Positions 54,498 to 60,813 of a DNA stretch of 60,813 nt are shown in pieces. The position numbers and the translations under genes are program-made. The stretch covers positions 1-60,813 of the forward strand of contig NZ_CAACUY010000036.1 in NCBI RefSeq assembly GCF_900659615.1, given 5' to 3'. Source of the DNA: Actinomadura fibrosa (lineage in GTDB: Bacteria; Actinomycetota; Actinomycetes; Streptosporangiales; Streptosporangiaceae). The notes beneath the pieces are model-generated. The model made no database searches. It was not told the DNA's origin and saw only the letters and a program-made list of their open reading frames with translations. Each line of letters starts with the position of its first letter. Position 1 is the first letter of the stretch.

Positions 54498-55289
54498 TCA
54501 GGGGACGAGGTACCGGGTGTCGCGGACGTCGGTGATCGCCATGTGGCCGGGGGCGTGCCCGATCGCGAGCTTCGGGCGAGACGCCATCACGGCGGCCTGC
54601 GGCGTCACCCCGCACGCCCAGAACACGGGGATCTCGTCGATGCGGACCTCGACGGGGTCGCCGAAGTCGGGCGCGCCGAGGTCGGCGATCCCGAGCTCCT
54701 CCGGGTCGCCGATATGGACGGGCGCGCCGTGCACGGACGGGTAGCGGGACGTGATCCGGACCGCGTCCGCGACCTGCGCGGCGCGGATCGGGCGCATCGA
54801 CACCACGAGCGGGCCGCCGAAGTCCCCGGCGCGGCGGCACGGCAGGTTCGTCCGGTACATCGGGACGTTGACGCCCTGCTCGATGTGGCGGACGGGCACG
54901 CCGGCCTCGCGCAGCGCGTCCTCGAAGGTGAAGCTGCACCCGATGAGGAAGGCGACGAGGTCCTCGCGCCACCAGGGGGTGGCATCGGTGACCTCGGCGA
55001 CCGGCTCGCCGCGCTCGTACACGACGTAGCCGGGCAGGTCGGTGCGCAGGTCGCCGGAGAACAGCGACGCCGACACCGCGCCGGGCTCGGTCACGTCCAG
55101 CACGGGGCACGGCTTGGGGTTGCGCTGCGCGAACAGCAGCAGGTCGTAGGCCTGCTCCCGGGGCACCGCGATCAGGTTCGCCTGCGTCCAGCCGGCACAC
55201 CAGCCCGCCGTGGGGACGCGGAGGCCGGTGCGGAACAGCGCCCTGGCCTGGTCCGGTGACAGCGCGCCCGGGTCGATGGGACCGCTCAT
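54498..55289 (-). CDS. DUF1445 putative hydro-lyase (YcsI / D-glutamate-cyclase family)
   Basis: 263 aa. Family features are [42 protein letters not shown] and [28 protein letters not shown]. The superfamily includes vertebrate D-glutamate cyclase and Bacillus YcsI. As in the Bacillus ycsFGI region, it follows an NRAMP gene (26 bases). A role in 5-oxoproline or D-glutamate metabolism is possible, but no pxp genes are visible here. Confidence 0.88.
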   Translation of the reverse strand: MSGPIDPGALSPDQARALFRTGLRVPTAGWCAGWTQANLIAVPREQAYDLLLFAQRNPKPCPVLDVTEPGAVSASLFSGDLRTDLPGYVVYERGEPVAEVTDATPWWREDLVAFLIGCSFTFEDALREAGVPVRHIEQGVNVPMYRTNLPCRRAGDFGGPLVVSMRPIRAAQVADAVRITSRYPSVHGAPVHIGDPEELGIADLGAPDFGDPVEVRIDEIPVFWACGVTPQAAVMASRPKLAIGHAPGHMAITDVRDTRYLVP

Positions 55290-55315
55290 CCGTTCCCCTT
55301 CCCTACTTCACTGGG

Positions 55316-56545
55316 TCAGTTCCACAGGTCGTCGAGGCCGGACAGGGAGTTCCAGCCCAGGTAGAGCGAGAGCAGCCAGGCGGCGCCGCCGAGCGCGAGC
55401 AGCCAGAGCGGGTACCGGTAGCCGCCGAGCAGGTCGCGGCGGCGGGCCGCGACCCACAGCAGCACGGCGAGGCCGAACGGCAGGATCAGGCCGTTCAGCG
55501 CGCCCGCGAGGACGAGCAGCTTCGCGGGCGTGGTGCCGATCGCCAGGTAGATCGCCGCGGACACCACGATGAACGCGACGACGAGCCGGTTGCGGTGCCG
55601 TTCGATCCAGGGCGAGAACGAGACGAGGAACGACACCGAGGTGTAGGACGCGCCGATCACCGAGGTGATCGCGGCCGACCACATGATGAGGCCGAAGACC
55701 CGCAGCCCGGCCTCGCCCGCCGCGTGCTCGAACGCCGAGGGGGCGGGGTTGTCCTTGGCCAGCGTCACGCCGCCCGCGACGACGCCGAGGACGGCGAGGA
55801 ACAGCAGGACGCGCATCAGCGCGGTGACGAGGACGCCGGTGACCGCGCTGCGGTTGATCTCGCCGACGTGCTCGGCGCCGGTCAGCCCGGACTCGATCAT
55901 CCGGTGCGCGCCGGCGTAGGTGATGTAGCCGCCGACCGTCCCGCCGATCAGCGTGGTGATCACGAGGAAGTCGACCTCGCCGGGGGCGACGGTCTCGCGC
56001 AGGGCGTCGCCGATGGGCGGGCCCGACACGACCGCCACGTACAGGGTCATGAGGATCATCACCAGGCCGAGGACGACCACGATGCGGTCCATCGCCGCGC
56101 CGGCCCGCCGGATCAGGAACACCGCGATCGCGACCAGCGCGGACAGCGCGCCGCCGATCTTGACGTCCAGGCCGAGCAGCGCGTTCAGGCCGAGCGCCGT
56201 GCCGGCGACGTTGCCGATGTTGAAGACGAGGCCGCCGAACACGTCCAGGAAGGCGAGGCCGTAGCCCGCGCCGGGCAGGACGCTGTTGCCGAGGTCCTGG
56301 GCGCGCCGCCCGGAGACGCCGACGACGCGCCACACGTTGAGCTGGATCGCGATGTCGACCAGCACCGACACGAGGATCGCGAAGGCGAACGCGGCGCCGA
56401 GCTGGGCGGTGAACAGGGTCGTCTGGGTGATGAACCCCGGGCCGATGGCGCTGGTCGCCATCAGGAACATGGCGCCGACGAGCGCCGCGCGGCGCGACGG
56501 CGCGGTCGAGGGCGGGGACGCGTCCAGCGCGGTGCGGTCGGTCAT
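55316..56545 (-). CDS. NRAMP-family transporter (YcsG type)
   Basis: 409 aa, about 11 membrane helices. The first helix has the NRAMP-like GPGFITQTTLF (in place of DPGN of metal transporters) and helix 6 reads MWSAAITSVIGASYTSVSF. The departure from DPGN and MPH motifs suggests a substrate other than divalent metal, perhaps an organic acid linked to the DUF1445 enzyme. GGGAGGGG precedes the ATG. Divergent from a GntR gene across a perfect palindrome. Confidence 0.88.
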   Translation of the reverse strand: MTDRTALDASPPSTAPSRRAALVGAMFLMATSAIGPGFITQTTLFTAQLGAAFAFAILVSVLVDIAIQLNVWRVVGVSGRRAQDLGNSVLPGAGYGLAFLDVFGGLVFNIGNVAGTALGLNALLGLDVKIGGALSALVAIAVFLIRRAGAAMDRIVVVLGLVMILMTLYVAVVSGPPIGDALRETVAPGEVDFLVITTLIGGTVGGYITYAGAHRMIESGLTGAEHVGEINRSAVTGVLVTALMRVLLFLAVLGVVAGGVTLAKDNPAPSAFEHAAGEAGLRVFGLIMWSAAITSVIGASYTSVSFLVSFSPWIERHRNRLVVAFIVVSAAIYLAIGTTPAKLLVLAGALNGLILPFGLAVLLWVAARRRDLLGGYRYPLWLLALGGAAWLLSLYLGWNSLSGLDDLWN

Positions 56546-56584
56546 GGCTGCCCCTCCCGGGACGTCGGCGTCCTGCTAGCGTAT

Positions 56585-56601
56585 GAATTGTTCAACAATT
56601 C
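56585..56601. promoter_or_regulatory. GntR-type operator between NRAMP and GntR genes
   Basis: Perfect palindrome GAATTGTT-C-AACAATTC in a short AT-rich island. It is 40 bases upstream of the NRAMP start and 88 bases upstream of the GntR start. The divergent GntR protein is the obvious binder and would control both directions. Confidence 0.75.
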
Positions 56602-56688
56602 AGCAATCCCCTTGTAGGGAAGTTCTCGGTGCCGCGGGGCTACGCTTGGCTCCGCTGGGACTCCGGGAGCGGGGGAAGGGACGGGCCG

Positions 56689-57390
56689 ATGGCGGTGCCT
56701 GCGCGGGGGACGTGGCTCGACGAGATCGCGGCGGCGCGGCACGGGCTGGGCCGGTCGAGCACCGCCGCCCGGGTCGCCGACCTGCTCCGCGAGCAGATCA
56801 CCGACGGGCGGCTCGTCCCCGGCGAGCGGCTCCCCGAGGAGGACCTGTGCCGGGCCGCCAAGGTGTCGCGCAACACCATGCGCGAGGCGTTCCGGCTCCT
56901 CGTCCAGGAGCGGCTGCTCGTCCACGAGTTCAACCGGGGCGTGTTCGTCCGCCGGGTCACCGCCGACGGACTCGCCGACCTGTACCGGGTCCGCCGGATC
57001 CTGGAGTGCGAGGGGGTGCGGTGCGCCGCGTCCGCCGGGCCGGAGGCCCTCGGACGGGTCGGGGCGGCGGTCGAGGACGGCGAGCGCGCCGCCGCTTCCG
57101 GGGACTGGCCCGGCGTCGGCACCGCCGACATCCGCTTCCACCAGGCGATCGCCGCGCTGGTGGGCAGCCCCCGGGTGGACGAGATGACCCGGCACCTGCT
57201 GGCCGAGATGCGCCTCGTCTTCCACGAGATGGGATCGCCGCGCGAGTTCCACGAACCGTACCTTGCCCGCAACCGGCGCATCTACGACCTGCTGGCGGCC
57301 GGTGCCGCCGACGAGGCCGAGCGGGAGCTACGCGCCTACCTCAACGACGCGGAGACCCAGTTGACCACCGCCTACAAAGAGCCGGAGTGA
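56689..57390 (+). CDS. GntR-family (FadR/FCD-type) regulator
   Basis: 233 aa from ATG with GGGGGAAGGGA upstream. Winged helix: STAARVADLLREQITDGRLVPGERLPEEDL and SRNTMREAFRLLVQERLLV. The C-terminal FCD domain (residues about 95-225) has the metal-site pattern DIRFHQAIAAL and FHEPYLARNRRIYDLL. Controls, by position, the NRAMP-DUF1445 unit. Convergent with a second GntR gene 52 bases away. Confidence 0.88.
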   Translation: MAVPARGTWLDEIAAARHGLGRSSTAARVADLLREQITDGRLVPGERLPEEDLCRAAKVSRNTMREAFRLLVQERLLVHEFNRGVFVRRVTADGLADLYRVRRILECEGVRCAASAGPEALGRVGAAVEDGERAAASGDWPGVGTADIRFHQAIAALVGSPRVDEMTRHLLAEMRLVFHEMGSPREFHEPYLARNRRIYDLLAAGAADEAERELRAYLNDAETQLTTAYKEPE

Positions 57391-57442
57391 CGACGACCTC
57401 GGCCACGCACGCGGGCGCGCGCCTGGGCCGGGATCGCATGAA

Positions 57443-58075
57443 CTAAGGCGCATAGTTCATGACGTGGGCGTGGAGCATGCGGGGGGCCTCCGGGGCGCGG
57501 CGGCGGAACGCCTCGATCAGCTCCGCGTGCTCGGCCGACTTGGAGTAGATCTCCGTGTGGTGGAGGCGCAGGGACAGCGTCGTCCACAGCTCGATGCCGA
57601 GGCCCTCCCAGACGGAGACGAGCAGCCGGTTCCCCGCCGTCTCCACGATCTCGCGGTGGAAGGCGATGCTGAGGCGCATCTGCTCGTGCAGGTCGCCGTC
57701 GCGGGCGGCCTCGCCCAGGCGGCGGTTGTGCTCCTCCAGGGCGTCCAGGGAGCCGGCGAGGCGCGGGAGGGCCAGCTCCACGGCGGTCCGCTCCAGCCCC
57801 GCCCGGACGGGGAAGATCTCCGCGAGGTCCTGCTCGGTGAACGCGCGGACGCGGGCGCCCCGGTTGGGCAGCGTCTCGATCAGCCGCTGGGCTTCGAGCT
57901 GGCGCAGCGCCTCGCGGACGGGCCCCTGGCTGACGCCGAGCTCGGTGGCGATCCGGCGCTCGACGATGCGCTCGCCCGGCTCCCAGCGTCCCGCGCTGAT
58001 GCCCTCCACGATGAACTCGCGGATCTGGTCGGCGAGCCCGGTACGGAGCAGCGGCACGGAGCTGGGCGTAGTCAC
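57443..58075 (-). CDS. GntR-family (FCD-type) regulator of the PDH operon
   Basis: 210 aa from GTG 58075 (VTTPSSVPLLRT). In-frame ATGs 28 and 24 codons earlier fall inside the palindromic operator region and are unlikely. HTH: LADQIREFIVEGISAGRWEPGERIVERRIATELGV and GPVREALRQLEAQRLIET. The FCD domain has SIAFHREIVETAGNRLL and HAELIEAFRRRA. Divergent from the pdh genes; probable local repressor. Confidence 0.85.
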   Translation of the reverse strand: MTTPSSVPLLRTGLADQIREFIVEGISAGRWEPGERIVERRIATELGVSQGPVREALRQLEAQRLIETLPNRGARVRAFTEQDLAEIFPVRAGLERTAVELALPRLAGSLDALEEHNRRLGEAARDGDLHEQMRLSIAFHREIVETAGNRLLVSVWEGLGIELWTTLSLRLHHTEIYSKSAEHAELIEAFRRRAPEAPRMLHAHVMNYAP

Positions 58076-58142
58076 GCTGATACATGGTAGACGCAGTGTC
58101 GATAAGCGCCTTCTGACCTTCGGTAAGTGGGCCTTGACGGGT

Positions 58143-58170
58143 ATCATATGATCGATCATTGATCAATGAT
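58143..58170. promoter_or_regulatory. Compound palindromic operator, GntR / PDH divergent promoter
   Basis: Three palindromes are packed together: ATCATATGAT (58143-58152), TGATCGATCA (58149-58158) and ATCATTGATCAATGAT (58155-58170, perfect 16 bp). They are 59 bases upstream of the E1 alpha start and 68 bases upstream of the GntR start, in a distinctly AT-rich patch. Probable GntR binding site(s) controlling both genes. Confidence 0.75.
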
Positions 58171-58228
58171 GATCGGTGGGCGCCGGAGCGATCCTACGGC
58201 GCCACCCCCGGACGAAGGAAGGTCGCCG

Positions 58229-59359
58229 ATGGCTGAGACCACCCGGTCGGCTGGCACCGCCGCTCCCGCCCGCACCCGCCGGGCGCGGGGCGCGAAGGCC
58301 CCGCGGCGCGAGACCCACGCCGCGGCCGGCGCCGCGGCGGCCGCCGCCGCCACCGACGCCGCGACACTCGTCGGCTACTACCGGCAGATGCTGCTGGTCC
58401 GGCGGTTCGAGGAGCGCGCCGCGCGCGCCTACACCGAGGCCAAGATCGGCGGCTACTGCCATCTCAACCTCGGCGAGGAGGCCACGGTCGTCGGCCTGAT
58501 GGCCGCCCTGCGCCCGTCCGACTACCTGTTCACGAACTACCGCGAGCACGGGTACGCGCTGGCCAAGGGCATCGGCGCCGACCGCGTCATGGCCGAGCTG
58601 TACGGCCGCTCCACCGGCGTCTCCAAGGGCTGGGGCGGGTCGATGCACCTGTTCGACGCCGAGTCCCGGCTGCTCGGCGGCTACGGCATCGTCGGCGGGC
58701 AGGTCCCGCTGGCCGCCGGCGCCGCGCTCGCCGTCTCCTACAAGGGCGGCGACGAGGTCGTGATGTGCCAGATGGGCGACGGGACGACCGCCATCGGCGC
58801 GTTCCACGAGTCGCTCAACATCGCCGGCCTGTGGGACCTCCCGGTCGTCTTCGTCGTGATCAACAACGGGCTCGGCATGGGCACCACCGTGGAGCACTCC
58901 TCCGCCGAGCCCGAGCTGTACCGGCGCGGCGCCGCGTACCGGATGGAGAGCGCCCGGGTGGACGGCACCGACGTCGTCGCCGTCCGCGACGCCGCCCGGA
59001 CCGCCGTGGAGCGCGCGCGGTCGGAGAGCAAGCCGTACCTGCTGGAGACGGTCAGCCCGCGGCTGAAGGGCCACTCGGTCGTCGACCCCGCCCGCTACCG
59101 GTCCAAGGAGGAGAAGGAGGCCCTCAAGGCCGCCGACCCGCTGGCCCGGATGGCGCTGGAGCTGGAGGAGGCCGGGATCCTCACGCACGACGAGCGGGAC
59201 CGGCTGGACGCCGACGTCACCGCCGAGATCGACGCCGCGGCGGCGTTCGCCGACGCGAGCCCGATGCCGGACGTGTCCACGCTGTTCGACTACACCTACG
59301 CGACCCCCGTCCCGGGCGACTCGCGCCGCCTGCCCGCCGACCCCGTATTCCGTTCCTGA
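58229..59359 (+). CDS. pdhA: Pyruvate dehydrogenase E1 component, alpha subunit
   Basis: 376 aa; GGAAGG precedes the ATG. The thiamine-diphosphate motif starts MGDGTTAIGAFHESLN and ends VVFVVINN. The E1 alpha landmarks YCHLNLGEEATVVG, TNYREHGYALAKG and GWGGSMHLFD are typical of PDH/acetoin-type enzymes rather than branched-chain ones. The first 45 residues are an Ala/Arg/Thr-rich extension. First gene of E1 alpha-E1 beta-E2. Confidence 0.88.
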   Translation: MAETTRSAGTAAPARTRRARGAKAPRRETHAAAGAAAAAAATDAATLVGYYRQMLLVRRFEERAARAYTEAKIGGYCHLNLGEEATVVGLMAALRPSDYLFTNYREHGYALAKGIGADRVMAELYGRSTGVSKGWGGSMHLFDAESRLLGGYGIVGGQVPLAAGAALAVSYKGGDEVVMCQMGDGTTAIGAFHESLNIAGLWDLPVVFVVINNGLGMGTTVEHSSAEPELYRRGAAYRMESARVDGTDVVAVRDAARTAVERARSESKPYLLETVSPRLKGHSVVDPARYRSKEEKEALKAADPLARMALELEEAGILTHDERDRLDADVTAEIDAAAAFADASPMPDVSTLFDYTYATPVPGDSRRLPADPVFRS

Positions 59360-59370
59360 GGAGCCCGCCG

Positions 59371-60387
59371 ATGGCAACCGTCACCTACCGCCAGGCCCTC
59401 CGGGACACCCTCCGCGCCGAGATGCTGCGGGACGAGAACGTCTTCCTGATGGGCGAGGAGATCGGGCTCTTCGAGGGCTCCTACAAGATCACCGAGGGGC
59501 TGCTCAAGGAGTTCGGGCCGAAGCGCGTCCGGGACACCCCGATCGCCGAGGAGGGCTTCGTCGGCGCCGCGATCGGCGCCGCCATGCTCGGGCTGCGGCC
59601 CGTCGTGGAGCTCATGACGATCAACTTCTCGCTGCTGGCGCTCGACCAGATCGTCAACCACGCCGCGAAGATCTACGGGATGTTCGGCGGCCAGGCCAGC
59701 GTCCCGATGGTGATCCGCACCCCCGGCGGCGGCGGCCAGCAGCTCGGCGCCACGCACTCGCAGAACGTCGAGCTGTTCTACTCGTTCATCCCCGGCCTGA
59801 AGGTCGTCGCGCCGAGCACGCCCGCCGAGGCGTCCGCGATGCTGAAGGCCGCGATCCGCGACGACGACCCGGTGCTGTTCCTGGAGAACCTCGCCCTCTA
59901 CAACACCAGGGGCGAGCTGCCCGCGGACGTCGCGGACATCGAGCCCGCCGAGATCGGCCGCGCGGCCGTCACCCGCCCCGGCACCGACATCACGATCATC
60001 GGCTACTCGCGGATGGCGCGGGTCGCGGCCGAGGTCGCCGAGACCCTCGCCGCCGAAGGCGTCTCCGCCGAGGTCGTGGACCTGCGGAGCCTGCGGCCGC
60101 TCGACCGGGCGACCGTCGTCGAGTCCGTCCGCCGGACGGGCTGCGCCGTGGTCGCCGAGGACGACTGGCTCACCTACGGCATCGGCGCCGAGATCGCCGC
60201 GACGATCCAGGAGGGCGCCTTCGACTGGCTGGACGCCCCCGTCCGCCGCGTCGCGATGGCCGAGGTGCCGCTCCCCTACGCCAAGTCCCTGGAGACGGCG
60301 GCGCTGCCGTCCGCCGCCTCCCTGCTCACCGCCGTCCGCGACACGCTCCGCGCGACCGGCCGTCCCGTCCTGGAGACCGCCCGATGA
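59371..60387 (+). CDS. pdhB: Pyruvate dehydrogenase E1 component, beta subunit
   Basis: 338 aa; GAGGAG precedes the ATG, 11 bases behind pdhA. Transketolase-type beta subunit: FLMGEEIGLFEGSYKITEGLL, DTPIAEEGFVGAAIGAAM, IRTPGGGGQQLGATHSQ and a C-terminal domain with VVDLRSLRPLD. Forms the alpha2beta2 E1 with the preceding product. Confidence 0.9.
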   Translation: MATVTYRQALRDTLRAEMLRDENVFLMGEEIGLFEGSYKITEGLLKEFGPKRVRDTPIAEEGFVGAAIGAAMLGLRPVVELMTINFSLLALDQIVNHAAKIYGMFGGQASVPMVIRTPGGGGQQLGATHSQNVELFYSFIPGLKVVAPSTPAEASAMLKAAIRDDDPVLFLENLALYNTRGELPADVADIEPAEIGRAAVTRPGTDITIIGYSRMARVAAEVAETLAAEGVSAEVVDLRSLRPLDRATVVESVRRTGCAVVAEDDWLTYGIGAEIAATIQEGAFDWLDAPVRRVAMAEVPLPYAKSLETAALPSAASLLTAVRDTLRATGRPVLETAR

Positions 60388-60813
60388 CCGAGATCCTCAT
60401 GCCCCGGCTGTCCGACACCATGGAGGAGGGGGTCATCAGCTCCTGGCAGAAGAAGCCGGGGGACGAGGTCGCGGTCGGCGACGTCATCGTCGACATCGAG
60501 ACGGACAAGGCCGTCATGGAGTACGAGGCCTACGAGGCCGGCGTGCTGGAGAAGATCCTCGTCGGCGAGGGCGAGACGGCCGCGATCGGCGCGCCGATCG
60601 CCGTGATCGCTCCGGCGGGCGGCGCGGCGAGCCCCGCGGCTCCCGAGGTCGAGGCCGAGGCCAAGACGGAGCCCAAGCCGGAGCCCAAGGCCAGCGCCCA
60701 AGCGGAGCCCGAGGCCGAGCCGGAGCCCGTCGCGGTCTCCGCCGCGCGCGCGGACGCCCCGCACGCGGAGTGGCGGCGGCCCGGGGCGGCGCGGCCGCCG
60801 TCGTCGCCGCTGG
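60384..60813 (+). CDS. pdhC: Dihydrolipoamide acyltransferase (E2), N-terminal part, cut by window end
   Basis: 143 codons are visible. The lipoyl domain (residues 1-78) starts TEILMPRLSDTMEEG and carries the lipoylated Lys in IETDKAVMEYEA. A Glu/Pro/Ala/Lys-rich flexible linker follows and the start of a peripheral-subunit-binding domain may be at the edge. The ATG overlaps the pdhB stop (ATGA). The catalytic domain lies beyond the window. Confidence 0.9.
   Translation, partial: MTEILMPRLSDTMEEGVISSWQKKPGDEVAVGDVIVDIETDKAVMEYEAYEAGVLEKILVGEGETAAIGAPIAVIAPAGGAASPAAPEVEAEAKTEPKPEPKASAQAEPEAEPEPVAVSAARADAPHAEWRRPGAARPPSSPL

Overview
This 60.8-kb window is very GC-rich (roughly 73%) with codon use to match. 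Many genes are translationally coupled by 1-4 base start/stop overlaps, and GTG or TTG starts are common. It carries Scr1-type HTH/DUF397 genes, RsbW-like ATPases, exact CebR operators and sugar ABC importers without their own ATPase. Together these point to a soil, plant-polymer-degrading actinomycete, most likely a Streptosporangiales/Thermomonosporaceae member such as Actinomadura. The taxon is inferred from gene content only.

Layout. 1-806: fused remnants of a CYTH-domain gene and a degenerate M28 peptidase. 826-5591: an Entner-Doudoroff operon (edd-glk-eda, minus strand) with a divergent ROK regulator. 5683-11855: a small secreted protein, a large membrane protein with two P-loop NTPase modules (the second KAP-like), three tandem DUF397 genes, an Scr1-type HTH regulator and a divergent RsbW-like ATPase. 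11951-16019: an orphan fused SecDF paralogue with small secreted, lipoprotein and DUF1349 genes. 16169-23715: an unusual cluster. A seven-gene coupled minus-strand operon encodes a GTP cyclohydrolase II variant, CDP-alcohol phosphotransferase, MDR dehydrogenase, active-site-less PTPS homologue, glycosyltransferase, methyltransferase and LPG-synthase-like membrane protein. It converges on a PAP2 gene and a creatininase-family amidohydrolase. I read this as a pathway from GTP through a formylaminopyrimidine to an unknown, possibly lipid-linked, product. 23941-25424: a coupled pair of predicted nucleotidyltransferases.

25631-54446 is mostly carbohydrate uptake. It has three CUT1 importer modules, none with an ATPase gene, which implies a shared MsiK-type ATPase elsewhere: (i) an alpha-glucoside operon (SBP, two permeases, GH13, LacI); (ii) cebEFG-bglC-cebR with a perfect CebR operator; (iii) a xyloglucan-oligosaccharide locus (SBP, two permeases, GH31 alpha-xylosidase, GH1, LacI, secreted GH3 and GH35). 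The third has its own 14-bp palindrome at two promoters and a second perfect CebR box upstream. Just beyond it lies a Ser/Thr kinase whose extracellular C-terminus is a family-2 cellulose-binding module, a plausible cellulose sensor beside the genes that use cellulose and hemicellulose sugars.

54498-60813: a DUF1445/NRAMP pair, two GntR regulators with palindromic sites, and a pyruvate-dehydrogenase-type operon (E1 alpha, E1 beta, E2) cut by the window end. I found no tRNA, rRNA, CRISPR array or insertion sequence, and no gene-free stretch longer than 300 bases.
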